DNA of 36,674 nt, from positions 107,419 to 144,092 of the forward strand of contig NZ_LYUZ01000057.1 in NCBI RefSeq assembly GCF_001679925.1, written 5' to 3'. This document shows, piece after piece, positions 24,841-34,060 of the stretch (its first letter is position 1; every line of letters starts with the position of its first letter). The translations under genes and the position numbers were made by a program. This DNA is from Leisingera sp. JC1. GTDB lineage: Bacteria > Pseudomonadota > Alphaproteobacteria > Rhodobacterales > Rhodobacteraceae. The notes beneath the pieces were generated by a model that saw nothing but the letters and a program-made list of their open reading frames with translations, was not told the origin of the DNA and did not search any database.

Positions 24841-26339
24841 CAGCTGCACTTCTGATATCAGTGGCGGGCGCCATGCCTGCGCTGGCCAGTGAGGAGCTGC
24901 TGCAGAATATATGCTCCAGCTGCCACACGGCAGAGGAAAACGGGCTGAGCCGGATCAGCGGCCAGCGCAAGACGCCTGAAGGCTGGATGATGACTATCGT
25001 CCGGATGCAGCAGGCGCATGGTCTGGACATCAGCGCCGGGGACCGCCGCGCCATCGTGCAGCATCTGGCGGATACCCAAGGATTGGCACCGTCCGAGGCC
25101 GCGCCCTACCGCTACGCGCTTGAGAAGGATCCAAACGCGCAGGAGAGCTTCGACGAGCCTTTCGCCTCGATGTGCTCACGCTGCCATACCGGCGCACGGG
25201 GGGTGCTGCAGAATCGCACTGCGGAGGAATGGGAACTGCACATGGATTTCCATGTCGGCCATTTTCCGACCATTGAATACCAGGCGCTTGGCCGCGACCG
25301 GGAGTGGTACAAGATCGCCCGGACCGAGATTGCGGGCTATCTGGCGGAGCGGAATCCGCTGGAAACCGCCGCCTGGGCGGACTGGCAGGCGGCAGACAAG
25401 CAGCCGGTGGCGGGCGACTGGGTCGTGATGACCGACCTGCCCGGCGTTGGCGAGGCCTATGGCCGGCTGACGGTCAGCGGCGAGGCGTCCCCCTATCAGG
25501 TCAGCGGCGAGTTTATGATGGCGGATGGCACCACCCATCCCGCGTCCGGCCAGATGAACCTGTACACTGGGTATGAATGGCGCGCCAATCTGGACATCGG
25601 CGGCACCGCATACCGCCAGGTGCTGGCACTGTCGGAGGATGGCAACAGCCTGCAAGGCCGCCAGTTCGACCGCAGCAACGATGCCCTTGGCGCGCCGCTG
25701 AGCGGTGTGCGGGAGGGGTCTGGCAGCGTCATCCTTGGCACAGTTCCCTCGGCCGTACCAGCAGGCGAGGCGCAGGTACAGGTGGTTGGCACCGGGCTGG
25801 ACGGGCTGGACGCCTCTGCCGGTGAGGCCACGGCGAACGCCTTTGGCGCTGCGCTGTCGCTGGCGGCGGAGGGCAACGGCGCTGTCACCTTCAGCGCGGG
25901 CGGGGCCCAGGGGCAGATCGCCCATTACACCTCTGTCGACAGCCTGCGGGTGGAGCCTGAGTTCACTATCGCCCGCGTGGGCGGAGGCAGCGAGGAAGGC
26001 CCGGCAGCGGTGCCTGCCTATTTCAACGCGGTCGGCATGTGGAACGGCCCTGACGGCGAGGCCGGGACCGAGGATGACGTGCGCATCGGCCGGGTCGAGG
26101 CGCAATGGACCGTGGCCAATGCGCATGAGCACGCAGCCCATATGAAGGACACTGAATTTGCAGGCGAAATGCAGTCAAACGGCATCTTCCTGCCCGCAGT
26201 TGCCGGCCCCAACCCGGACCGCCCCTTTAGCGCCAACAATGCGGGCGAGCTGACCGTGCAGGCAGAGGCGATGGGCCAGCAGGCGGAGGCGATGCTGATC
26301 GTCACCGTGCAGCGCTTCATCGACCCGCCGATCCGCTGA
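24816..26339 (+). CDS. qhpA: Quinohemoprotein amine dehydrogenase alpha subunit (diheme)
   Basis: A 507-residue periplasmic subunit that carries electrons from the CTQ cofactor to cytochrome or azurin-type acceptors. It has a Sec signal peptide (cleavage after ALAS, residue 25). The diheme cytochrome c domain has CSSCH (residues 33-37) and CSRCH (120-124). Three beta-sandwich domains follow, as in the Paracoccus and Pseudomonas enzymes (VTFSAGGAQGQIAHYTS..., AVGMWNGPDGEAGTEDDVRIG, ...AEAMLIVTVQRFIDPPIR). AGGGAGA precedes the ATG, which lies inside the end of qhpG. The heme count and domain order match the family fully. Confidence 0.95.
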   Translation: MQLQSRGLTAALLISVAGAMPALASEELLQNICSSCHTAEENGLSRISGQRKTPEGWMMTIVRMQQAHGLDISAGDRRAIVQHLADTQGLAPSEAAPYRYALEKDPNAQESFDEPFASMCSRCHTGARGVLQNRTAEEWELHMDFHVGHFPTIEYQALGRDREWYKIARTEIAGYLAERNPLETAAWADWQAADKQPVAGDWVVMTDLPGVGEAYGRLTVSGEASPYQVSGEFMMADGTTHPASGQMNLYTGYEWRANLDIGGTAYRQVLALSEDGNSLQGRQFDRSNDALGAPLSGVREGSGSVILGTVPSAVPAGEAQVQVVGTGLDGLDASAGEATANAFGAALSLAAEGNGAVTFSAGGAQGQIAHYTSVDSLRVEPEFTIARVGGGSEEGPAAVPAYFNAVGMWNGPDGEAGTEDDVRIGRVEAQWTVANAHEHAAHMKDTEFAGEMQSNGIFLPAVAGPNPDRPFSANNAGELTVQAEAMGQQAEAMLIVTVQRFIDPPIR

Positions 26340-26356
26340 GACAGGGGAGAGAGACC

Positions 26357-27781
26357 ATGAAAGACTTTCACTATCAACCGGCCAATGCGCACCGGGTTGA
26401 GGTCGAGGGGCGGGAGGTTCTGTTCCATGTGCCGACCACCTCGATCTTTGAGATGGACGGGGTGGACCGGGATATCCTCGACTATGCCGCGCAGGAGCAG
26501 GCGTTCTCGATGGATGAATTCGAGGCGCGGTTTGCGGCCAAGGACGCGGCGGCGCGGCTGGATGGGCTGGTGCGGCTGGATATCGTCAACGACGGCCGCC
26601 CGCTGCAGCCGGAACGGCCGCCGATCGAGATCGAGACCTTTCCGCTGACCACCATCGTGCTGAACGTCAACACCGGTTGCAACCTGGCCTGTTCCTATTG
26701 CTACAAGGAGGATCTGGCGATCCCGTCCAAGGGCCAGAAAATGGCCTTTGACACCGCGCGGAAGTCGGCAGAGATGCTGCTGGCCGAAAATCCGGACCGG
26801 GACAGCTATAACATTGTGTTCTTCGGCGGTGAGCCGCTGTCGAACCTGCCCTTGATCCGGCAGGTGGTGGACTGGGCCGAACCGCACTTTGCGGCGCTTG
26901 GCAAAGAGGTGAACTTCAGCCTCACCACCAACGCGACACTGCTGAACGAGCCCTTGATCGATTGGCTGGACGCGCACCGCTTTGGCCTGACAGTTTCCAT
27001 CGACGGGCCGAAGGCGCAGCACGACTTGAACCGTAAGACGGTAGGCGGCAAGGGCACCTATGACACCGTGGCCGCCAAGGCGCGGCTGCTGCTGTCGCGG
27101 TACACATCGAAACCGGTCGGCGCCCGCGTCACCCTGACCGCAGGCATCACCAACATCGTGGAGATCTGGGACCATCTGAAGAACGACATCGGCTTTGCCG
27201 AGGTCGGTTTTTCTCCGGTCACATCAGGGGAAATGGATGCCTTCAACCTCAACGGTGCCGAACTTTTGGAGGTGTTCGAGGGGATGAAAACCCTCGGCAG
27301 GATCTATGTCGAGGCAGCGCTGGAGGGCCGTAACATCGGCTTTTCCAACATGCATCAGATGATGAACGACCTCTATGAGGGGCGCTCAAAGGCGCTCCCT
27401 TGCGGCGCCGGTGTGGGCATGCTGGCGGTCAACCACGATGGCGCGCTGAACCTGTGCCACCGGTTCACCGGATCGGAAATGGACCAGTTCGGCTCCGTCG
27501 ACGAAGGCATCAAGCGCAAGGAGCTGTCGGGCTTCATCAAGGCGCGCTCCGACCGCACCGAGAAGGGCTGCGCCACCTGCAGGATCCGCAACCTCTGCGC
27601 GGGCGGCTGCTATCACGAGAGCTACGCCCATTTCAGCGATCCGATGATGCCGACCTATCACTACTGCGACCTGATGCGCGACTGGATCGACTTTGGCGTC
27701 GCCGCCTATGCCCGGCTGATCGCCCAGGCGCCGCAGTTCTTTCACCACCATGTTGCGCCGAGGAGGGCGTTTGGAAAATGA
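26357..27781 (+). CDS. qhpD: Radical SAM/SPASM peptide-modifying enzyme of QHNDH
   Basis: A 474-residue cytoplasmic enzyme that forms the Cys-to-Asp/Glu thioether cross-links in the small subunit QhpC using S-adenosylmethionine. The radical SAM cluster motif is [14 protein letters not shown] (C108, C112, C115). FFGGEPLSN and SLTTNATLL are typical SAM-site motifs. A C-terminal SPASM domain with extra cysteine ligands follows ([43 protein letters not shown]). The N-terminal 90 residues resemble a peptide-binding domain. It starts 17 bases after qhpA and overlaps qhpC, its substrate, by ATGA, so enzyme and substrate are made together. Confidence 0.96.
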   Translation: MKDFHYQPANAHRVEVEGREVLFHVPTTSIFEMDGVDRDILDYAAQEQAFSMDEFEARFAAKDAAARLDGLVRLDIVNDGRPLQPERPPIEIETFPLTTIVLNVNTGCNLACSYCYKEDLAIPSKGQKMAFDTARKSAEMLLAENPDRDSYNIVFFGGEPLSNLPLIRQVVDWAEPHFAALGKEVNFSLTTNATLLNEPLIDWLDAHRFGLTVSIDGPKAQHDLNRKTVGGKGTYDTVAAKARLLLSRYTSKPVGARVTLTAGITNIVEIWDHLKNDIGFAEVGFSPVTSGEMDAFNLNGAELLEVFEGMKTLGRIYVEAALEGRNIGFSNMHQMMNDLYEGRSKALPCGAGVGMLAVNHDGALNLCHRFTGSEMDQFGSVDEGIKRKELSGFIKARSDRTEKGCATCRIRNLCAGGCYHESYAHFSDPMMPTYHYCDLMRDWIDFGVAAYARLIAQAPQFFHHHVAPRRAFGK

Positions 27782-28101
27782 AACCGCTCAATCAGAAAGC
27801 CGAACGCGTTCAGCAGGCCGCTGCCGAAGGCCAGATGGACGAGGTCCGCGCGATGCAGACCGTGACCGCAGGCTGTGCCACCACATTCGACCCGGGCTGG
27901 GAGGTCGACCCCTTTGGCGGCCTGGCTGCGTTGTGCCAACCGATGGAGGCGGACCTTTACGGCTGCTCCGACCCCTGCTGGTGGCCCGCCCAGGTGCCCG
28001 ACATCATGGTCAATCACCAGAACTGGGACGAAGGCGCGCCCAATGCCGCCAAGGACTGGCGGGCGCTTGGCGCCACCTATCCCACCGACGCCGAAACCTG
28101 A
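27778..28101 (+). CDS. qhpC: Quinohemoprotein amine dehydrogenase gamma subunit (CTQ carrier)
   Basis: A 107-residue ribosomally made, post-translationally modified peptide. With the published Pseudomonas/Paracoccus mature numbering offset by 26, every modified residue is present. Thioethers map to C33-E42, C53-D59 and C67-D75; CTQ maps to C63 with W69; the active-site aspartate is D38. Residues 1-26 are a leader ([20 protein letters not shown]) with no Sec signal. It is expected to guide QhpD and then be cut off by QhpE before export by QhpF. The ATG overlaps the qhpD TGA. Small size makes this gene easy to miss, but the match is residue-perfect. Confidence 0.96.
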   Translation: MKPLNQKAERVQQAAAEGQMDEVRAMQTVTAGCATTFDPGWEVDPFGGLAALCQPMEADLYGCSDPCWWPAQVPDIMVNHQNWDEGAPNAAKDWRALGATYPTDAET

Positions 28102-28114
28102 GGAGACCCGCATT

Positions 28115-29194
28115 ATGAAATCCGCGCTTTTTGCTGCTGCCGCGTTTTGCGCGTCAGCCCTGCCGCTGGCCGCTGGCGACCTTCTGGTGACGGTCGCCCG
28201 GCCCTCCAACCTCTATGTCTTTGATGCCGAGGACCGCTCAGTCAAAGCCGACTGCGATCTGGGGGCGAATGTGACGCCCGGCGTTATTGCGATGTCGCCG
28301 GACAACCGCATCGCCTACGTGCTGCTGAACCACTGGCAGGACGTGGTCGGGGTCGATATCGAGACCTGCGAAAAGGTGTTCCACGCTGCCCAGTCCGAAG
28401 GTGACGTGACCCGCCGCTCGCTGGCCTCGCTGGCGGTGTCCAAGGACGGCAGCCAGATCTACACGGTGCGCAATCCGGTGCGCAAACTGACAGACCGGTA
28501 CGAGGTGATGCAGCCGGAGTTTGCTGTCTATGACACCGCCGCCGGGCTGGAGGCGGAACCCGCCGCGACATTTGAGGCGCCGCGACGCTCCACCCTTATG
28601 GCGAGCGGCCGCAACGGGCAGGTCTATGTCGCAGGGCATGAGATCTACCGGGTGGATCCCTCCAACGGCAAAACCGAGGTGGCGATTGCCAACGCCAGCT
28701 GGGACCGCCCCACCTACAGTCCGCCGGATGTGCTGGCCTTCTGGCCGACCGGCAGCCAGAACGACGAGATGCTGCTGATGTACACAGCGGCGGTCTTTAC
28801 CGATGAGGCCCAGCAGGAGATGGCGGATTTCGTCTGGGGCTACCAGTCGGTTGATCTGACCAGCGGAGAGACCGAGATCGCTGATTTTGCCTCTTTCGAG
28901 GTACTGATGTTCTCGGCTGTGCGCAGTGCGGTGGACCCCAAACACCTCTATGGCGTCTATACCCAGCTGTCCAAGCACAACCTGGAAACCCAGGAACTGG
29001 TCAAGCGGGTGGATCTGCCGCACACCTATTACGTCATCAATGTCTCCAGCGACGGGAAGGAAATCTATGTCGCGGGCACCAATGACGACATTGGCATCTA
29101 TGACAGCGAGACGCTGGAACGCACCGGAGAGATCCGGATGCCCTCCGGCGGCGACATGTCAGTCTCGACCCTGCACGTCGTGCCGCAGGGATGA
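28115..29194 (+). CDS. qhpB: Quinohemoprotein amine dehydrogenase beta subunit
   Basis: A 359-residue periplasmic seven-bladed beta-propeller that, with QhpA and the CTQ-bearing QhpC, forms the alpha-beta-gamma enzyme and lines the active site. A Sec signal peptide (MKSALFAAAAFCASALPLAAG) is followed by repeated propeller strands such as NLYVFDAEDR, IAMSPDNRIAYVL, LAVSKDGSQIYTV and VINVSSDGKEIYVAGTNDDIGIYDSE. AGGAGA precedes the ATG at 28115, 13 bases after qhpC. The open frame reaching upstream to 27875 is only read-through of the qhpC region in another frame. Overlaps qhpF by 4 bases. Confidence 0.95.
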   Translation: MKSALFAAAAFCASALPLAAGDLLVTVARPSNLYVFDAEDRSVKADCDLGANVTPGVIAMSPDNRIAYVLLNHWQDVVGVDIETCEKVFHAAQSEGDVTRRSLASLAVSKDGSQIYTVRNPVRKLTDRYEVMQPEFAVYDTAAGLEAEPAATFEAPRRSTLMASGRNGQVYVAGHEIYRVDPSNGKTEVAIANASWDRPTYSPPDVLAFWPTGSQNDEMLLMYTAAVFTDEAQQEMADFVWGYQSVDLTSGETEIADFASFEVLMFSAVRSAVDPKHLYGVYTQLSKHNLETQELVKRVDLPHTYYVINVSSDGKEIYVAGTNDDIGIYDSETLERTGEIRMPSGGDMSVSTLHVVPQG

Positions 29195-30930
29195 CCGGGC
29201 CTGCCGCCAAACTCTCCCCCCAGCCGGGCAGCCCTGCTGCTGCCCGCGCCTGGCCGCGCCTGCCTTCAAGTGCTGGCGCGGCGCTTTTTACACCCGCTAC
29301 CGCAGCCTGGCTTCTGCCGCTCTTAAGCCCGCACCGGCGGCGGCTGGCGGTGCTGCTGCTGATCAGTTTTGCCGCCGCCGCGCTTGGATTGCTGCCGCCC
29401 TATATCAGCAAGCTAGTGATCGACCGCGGATTGATGGCGGGGGATGCCTCACAGCTGCTGGTCTGGTCGCTCGCGCTGTTTGCAGTCGGCCTGCTGGCCA
29501 CCGGCACCGGAATGCTGAGCAACATCCTGCATATGCGCGCCTCGATCCGGATGCTGGCTCGAATGCGGCAGAGGCTGCTGTCGCGGCTGGCTGCCAAGCC
29601 TGTCGGCTGGTTTGGCACCCAGCGCGCGGGTGAACTGCTGGCGCGGATTGATGGTGACGCCGCGGAGGTGCAGAAGTTTGCTTTCAACGCAGTGCTGGGC
29701 GGTTCCTCAGCGCTGATCCGGCTGCTGGGCGGCTCGGCGATGCTGATGGTGTTGGACTGGCGGCTGGGTCTGCTGACGGCCATGCTGGCACCGGCGGAGC
29801 TGGCTTTTCTAGTATGGGCGCGGCCCCGGACCGAGCGCCACGCCGCGGTGGTACGCGAGATGCAGGGGCGGTACAGCGCGGGGCTGTCGGAAACCCTGTT
29901 CGGTCTGCCCGCACTGCAGGCCGCCCGCGGTACCGGATGGGCTCAGCGGCGCAGCCTGCGCGATCATGCCGGGCTGAACCAGCGCCTGATTGCCCAGAAC
30001 CTGTGGGGCGAGTTCACCCGAGCGGTGCCAGTGCTGCTGTCGGCCCTGACCCGGTCTGCGACCTTTCTGGCGGGCGGGCTGATGGTGATCCGGGGCGAGT
30101 GGCCATTGGGCTCGCTGATCGCCTTTATCGCCTATATGGGATTTATGACCGGGCCAATGCAGTCTCTGCTGGGATTGTGGCACGCACAGGCGCGGGTCAA
30201 GGTGGCCGCGGCACGGCTGGATGCGGTGATGCAATCACCCTCTGCCCCTTCTAACCGTTTCTCTCCTGCCGGCTATGTTCTGCAATTAGACAACGTAACC
30301 GTTTCCCGCGGCAACACCCCTCCTCTGGGTCCGCTCACCCTGAGCATTCCCGAGGGTGCCAGAGTGGCTCTGAAGGGGGCCAGCGGTTCGGGCAAGACGT
30401 CGCTTCTGGCTGTACTATGCGGGCGGGCACAGCCCTTGGCCGGACATGTGTCTCTGGGCGGCGCGGACTTGCGCCTGCTGGGCGGGGACAGCCTGCCTGA
30501 CCGTGTAGCCCATGCCGGGCAGCGGCCCTTCACTGTGCGGGCCAGTCTGCGCGGCAACCTGTTCCAAAGCCGCGCCTTCTGGGCCAAGCCTGAGAATGAA
30601 GCGCGGGTGTGGCAGCTGCTGGAGCTGTTCGGCATGGCGGACAGGTTCCGCGGGCCTGAAGGCCTTGACACAATGCTGGGCGAAAGCGGGCTGACACTGT
30701 CAGGCGGTGAACGCCAGCGGCTGTGCTTGCTGCGGGCGCTGCTGACGCCGTTTGATATCCTGATCCTGGATGAGGCGCTGTCGGAGGTGGATCCTGCCAC
30801 TGCAACTCGGATCCTGGCCTTTATCGATGAGGCCTTTCCCCGCGCCACCCGCATCCTGACTGCGCACGGCGGTGCGGCGGCGAGCGGGAAATGCGACATG
30901 GTGATCGACCTGGCAGAGGTGACGACATGA
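29191..30930 (+). CDS. qhpF: ABC exporter for the modified gamma subunit
   Basis: A 579-residue half-transporter. It has an N-terminal membrane domain with six predicted helices (about residues 45-330) and a C-terminal ATPase with Walker A GASGSGKT (396-403), signature LSGGE (503-507), Walker B ILILDE (D527, E528) and the H-loop LTAHGG. By family and position it moves processed QhpC out to the periplasm, since the cross-linked subunit has no Sec leader. Like related exporters it should act as a homodimer. Start overlaps qhpB and stop overlaps qhpE, both ATGA. Confidence 0.92.
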   Translation: MTGPAAKLSPQPGSPAAARAWPRLPSSAGAALFTPATAAWLLPLLSPHRRRLAVLLLISFAAAALGLLPPYISKLVIDRGLMAGDASQLLVWSLALFAVGLLATGTGMLSNILHMRASIRMLARMRQRLLSRLAAKPVGWFGTQRAGELLARIDGDAAEVQKFAFNAVLGGSSALIRLLGGSAMLMVLDWRLGLLTAMLAPAELAFLVWARPRTERHAAVVREMQGRYSAGLSETLFGLPALQAARGTGWAQRRSLRDHAGLNQRLIAQNLWGEFTRAVPVLLSALTRSATFLAGGLMVIRGEWPLGSLIAFIAYMGFMTGPMQSLLGLWHAQARVKVAAARLDAVMQSPSAPSNRFSPAGYVLQLDNVTVSRGNTPPLGPLTLSIPEGARVALKGASGSGKTSLLAVLCGRAQPLAGHVSLGGADLRLLGGDSLPDRVAHAGQRPFTVRASLRGNLFQSRAFWAKPENEARVWQLLELFGMADRFRGPEGLDTMLGESGLTLSGGERQRLCLLRALLTPFDILILDEALSEVDPATATRILAFIDEAFPRATRILTAHGGAAASGKCDMVIDLAEVTT

Positions 30931-31583
30931 AACGCGCCCCGTTGATAGCGCTGATTGACGGGCCGCTGGCTGCGGATGCTCCGGGCTTCGCAAGCCGCGC
31001 GGATATCTGCGCCATGCACCCGAAAGCGGCAGAAAGCCCGGCGGCGCTGCATGCCAGCAGCATGGCCGCTGCCATCCACGCAAATGCGCCAGGCGCGCGG
31101 ATCCTAGGGCTCAGCATCTTTGCGGGCCGCTTGTCCACCACTCTTGCCAGCGTGGCGGAGGCGTTGCGCCGGGCTGCGGAGTCGGAAGCGGAGATCGTTC
31201 ATTGTTCCTTTGGTCATTGTAAGTCCAGTCCGCTGATGGATGAGGCGGCAGCTGCGGTTCTGGGAGCAGGAAAGCTGCTGGTCGCCTCTGCCCCGGCGCG
31301 TGGCGCGCCGGTTTATCCGGCGGGGTGCGCGGGCGTGGTATCAGTGCAAGGCGATGCCCGCTGCAACAGCAGCCAATGGTCACTATTGAACTTGCCCGGC
31401 GCACAATACGGCGCCTGTCCGGTCACCCCTGGCGTGCCGGTCCGGGGTGCCAGCCTGGCAGCGGCGCATTTCACCGGGCTGCTGGCCCGGGCCTGCATGA
31501 GCGGCGGCATTGAGAACATGCTGCAATACCCGTCCTTCACCGGCCGGGAACGCATCGGGACAGGAGGCCCGCAGGCCGCATGA
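30927..31583 (+). CDS. qhpE: Subtilisin-like leader peptidase of QHNDH
   Basis: A 218-residue compact serine protease lacking signal peptide and propeptide, so cytoplasmic. The catalytic triad reads D11 (LIALIDGPL), H42 (LHASSMAAAI) and S176 (RGASLAAAHFTG, the GTSMA equivalent). The oxyanion-hole asparagine of subtilisin (AAAGN) is not obvious; the matching stretch is VASAPARGAPVYPAG. In studied systems this enzyme removes the QhpC leader after cross-linking by QhpD. The ATG at 30927 overlaps the qhpF stop; the longer frame to 30891 lies within qhpF. The end overlaps the next AraC gene by ATGA. Confidence 0.9.
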   Translation: MKRAPLIALIDGPLAADAPGFASRADICAMHPKAAESPAALHASSMAAAIHANAPGARILGLSIFAGRLSTTLASVAEALRRAAESEAEIVHCSFGHCKSSPLMDEAAAAVLGAGKLLVASAPARGAPVYPAGCAGVVSVQGDARCNSSQWSLLNLPGAQYGACPVTPGVPVRGASLAAAHFTGLLARACMSGGIENMLQYPSFTGRERIGTGGPQAA

Positions 31584-32572
31584 TCTGCTTTGACAACTGG
31601 AACAGCACGCTGCGTGCCAATTGCGGCCACTATTATGCGACCCCGGACCGGGCCTCAGGAAATTGGGCGGGATCGTTTGACCTTCACCGGCGCAGCGGCA
31701 TTGATGTGGCCGAAATCCGCTGCCCGCCGGCCCGGATAGAGCGCACCCGCAAGGGCATACTGCGTGACGATCAGGAGCATTTCTTTTTGCTGCACCAGTT
31801 GGAGGGTGAAACCAGCATCCATCATGCAGGCTGCGAAACGCTGCTGATGCCCGGCGAATTTCTTCTTCTCGATTCCACGCGCGCGGCAGAACTGAGCATA
31901 ACCGGCCAACCTGCCGCCTTCCTGTCGGCACACCTGCCGCGGGCGCTGGTGCTGGAGACACGCCGGGAGATGCCAGCGGCAGGCCGCAAGATCAACTCAG
32001 CGCATCCGCTGCACGCCAGCCTGTGCGGGTTGCTGGACGCAGGCGGCACTGATGACAACGCAGGTTACATTTTTGAACTGGTGCCTCTGGCCTTCACCAA
32101 TAGAACGCGGCCGGGTGTCGGCAGCTTGGGCGCCCGCAAGCACAGGTTCCGGCTGGTGCGCGAGACGCTGGAGCTGCTGAGCGCCGACCCGAGGCTGACG
32201 CTGGACACGCTGGCCATCCGCTGCGGGTTGTCGCGGCGCCAGCTGCAGCGGGAGTTTCAGGAGCATGGTACCACCTTTACCGACTGCTTGACCCGCGCAA
32301 GGCTTGCAGTGGTGGCGGCCAAGCTGCGCCACGCGGCGCGGCAGGACCTCCGGGTTCCGATTGCCCAGATCGCTTATGGCGCAGGGTTCGGCGACATCTC
32401 CCATTTCAACCGCGTCTTCCGCCAGCAATTGGGCTGTTCGCCCCGCAGCTACCTCAGCACCTGCAAACTCAGCGGATTTTTGGCGCAGGACGCAAACTCT
32501 TTGTCACCGGTGCCCAAGACCGCGTCGCCGGGCCGTGCTTGTCTTTTTCAATCAAACCCGGCTGACGGATAA
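31580..32572 (+). CDS. qhpR: AraC-family regulator (FeaR-like), probable QhpR
   Basis: A 330-residue regulator with an N-terminal 'AraC-binding-like' cupin domain, as in E. coli FeaR, the activator of amine oxidase and aldehyde dehydrogenase genes. Supporting segments are FFLLHQLEGETSI, LMPGEFLLLDSTR and FLSAHLPRALV. The C-terminal DNA-binding domain is LDTLAIRCGLSRRQLQREFQEHGTTFTDCLTRARL, then IAQIAYGAGFGDISHFNRVFRQQLGCSPRSY. Its start overlaps qhpE (ATGA) and an aldehyde dehydrogenase follows 15 bases on. FeaR-like type and setting make it the better candidate for the QhpR known from Paracoccus. The symbol is tentative because the divergent AraC gene at 22311 could fill the same role. Confidence 0.72.
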   Translation: MICFDNWNSTLRANCGHYYATPDRASGNWAGSFDLHRRSGIDVAEIRCPPARIERTRKGILRDDQEHFFLLHQLEGETSIHHAGCETLLMPGEFLLLDSTRAAELSITGQPAAFLSAHLPRALVLETRREMPAAGRKINSAHPLHASLCGLLDAGGTDDNAGYIFELVPLAFTNRTRPGVGSLGARKHRFRLVRETLELLSADPRLTLDTLAIRCGLSRRQLQREFQEHGTTFTDCLTRARLAVVAAKLRHAARQDLRVPIAQIAYGAGFGDISHFNRVFRQQLGCSPRSYLSTCKLSGFLAQDANSLSPVPKTASPGRACLFQSNPADG

Positions 32573-32587
32573 ACAGGGAGAACGGCA

Positions 32588-33991
32588 ATGGACTACCGGA
32601 TGCTCATCAACGGCGAACAGGTTTCGGCGGAGCGCATGATTGAGGTGATCAACCCGGCAACAGAGGAGGTTTTTGCCCGTGTGCCGCATGCCTCCGAGGC
32701 CCAGATGGAGCAGGCGGTGGCCGCCGCAAAGGCGGCACAGAAGGCCTGGGCGGAAACCCCGATGGCTGAACGCCGCGCCAAGGTCGAGGCGCTGGCCGCC
32801 GCCATCGGCGAGGAAGCGGATGAGCTGGCGCGGCTGATCACGATGGAGCAAGGCAAGCCGCTGCCTGAAGCCCAGGGAGAAGTTGCCTGGTCGCAGGGCT
32901 ATCTCGCGCATACCGCCACACTGGAGCTGCCGGACCGCGTGATTCAGGATGACGCCGAGTTTCGGATCGAAACCCGGCACAAGCCCCTTGGCGTGGTGGC
33001 GGGCATCATCGCCTGGAACTTCCCGCTTTTGCTCTGCTGCTGGAAGATCGGCCCGGCGTTGATGGCGGGTAATGCCATTGTGCTGAAACCCGCGCCCACC
33101 ACTCCGGTTGCCGCCCTGAAGCTGGGCGAGATCTGCAGCCGGATCTTCCCGGCTGGGCTGGTCAACGTTATCACAGATGCCAATGACCTGGGTCCCAAGC
33201 TGACTGCGCATCCGGATGTCGCCAAGATCGGCTTCACCGGCTCGTCGGAGACCGGAAAGCGGATCATGGCCAGCGCCGCTGCCACCATGAAGCGGGTGAC
33301 GCTGGAGATGGGCGGGAACGACCCCGCCATCGTGCTGCCTGACGTGGACGTGAAAGCGGCTGCGGAAAAGGTCTATGGCGGGGCGTTCCTCAATGCAGGC
33401 CAGGTCTGCCTGGCGGTGAAACGCGCCTATGTCCATAGCGACATTTACGACGAGTTCTGCGCAGAACTGGCCGCCCTCGCCGAACAGGCGGTTGTCGATG
33501 ACGGCATGAAGCAGGGCACCACCATCGGCCCGATCCAGAACAAGGCGCAGTTCGAGAAGATCAAGGGCTTCCTGGAGGACGCCCGCGCCTGCGGCCGGAT
33601 CATTGCCGGCGGCAGCGCCAAGGACGGGCCGGGCTATTTTGTGCCTCCTACCATCGTCCGGGACGTGACCGACGGGCAGAAGATCGTGGACGAAGAACAG
33701 TTCGGCCCGGTTCTGCCGGTGATCCGCTTCGACAGCATCGATGACGTGATCGCCCGCGCCAATGCCTCTGACTACGGGTTGGGCGGTTCTGTGCATTCCG
33801 CTGACACTGGCAAAGCCACAGAGATCGCCGGGCGGATCGAATCCGGCACCATCTGGGTAAACCAGCAGCTGAACATCGGGCCGCATATCCCGATGGCTGG
33901 TTTCAAAGGCTCTGGCCTCGGCGTTGAGCAATCGGTCGAGGGCCTCGCGGAATACACCCAGATGCAGGTGATCAACGTCGCCCGCGGCTGA
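32588..33991 (+). CDS. NAD(P)-dependent aldehyde dehydrogenase
   Basis: A 467-residue class I/II aldehyde dehydrogenase. It keeps the oxyanion Asn N144 in AWNFP, K167 in LKPAP, the general base E240 in LEMGGNDP and the catalytic cysteine C274 in NAGQVCLAVKRAYV. It should oxidise the aldehyde released when QHNDH deaminates a primary amine. It follows the FeaR-like gene by 15 bases with GGGAGA before the ATG, so it belongs to the qhp transcript. Specificity is not readable. A broad butyraldehyde- or phenylacetaldehyde-type substrate range fits the context. A strong hairpin lies downstream. Confidence 0.92.
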   Translation: MDYRMLINGEQVSAERMIEVINPATEEVFARVPHASEAQMEQAVAAAKAAQKAWAETPMAERRAKVEALAAAIGEEADELARLITMEQGKPLPEAQGEVAWSQGYLAHTATLELPDRVIQDDAEFRIETRHKPLGVVAGIIAWNFPLLLCCWKIGPALMAGNAIVLKPAPTTPVAALKLGEICSRIFPAGLVNVITDANDLGPKLTAHPDVAKIGFTGSSETGKRIMASAAATMKRVTLEMGGNDPAIVLPDVDVKAAAEKVYGGAFLNAGQVCLAVKRAYVHSDIYDEFCAELAALAEQAVVDDGMKQGTTIGPIQNKAQFEKIKGFLEDARACGRIIAGGSAKDGPGYFVPPTIVRDVTDGQKIVDEEQFGPVLPVIRFDSIDDVIARANASDYGLGGSVHSADTGKATEIAGRIESGTIWVNQQLNIGPHIPMAGFKGSGLGVEQSVEGLAEYTQMQVINVARG

Positions 33992-34010
33992 CTCCACGAC
34001 CTGAATTGGT

Positions 34011-34035
34011 CCGGGCTGCCGCCGCGGCGGCCCGG
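34011..34035 (+). terminator. Strong hairpin after the aldehyde dehydrogenase gene
   Basis: CCGGGCTGCCG-CCG-CGGCGGCCCGG forms an 11-bp stem with one wobble pair and a 3-base loop, about 20 bases after the aldehyde dehydrogenase stop. No T-tract follows, so it may pause or partially terminate transcription or stabilise the upstream mRNA. It lowers the odds that the acyl-CoA synthetase is fully co-expressed with the qhp genes. Confidence 0.45.
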
Positions 34036-34060
34036 GCCTCACTGCCAGCAGAGACGAACC

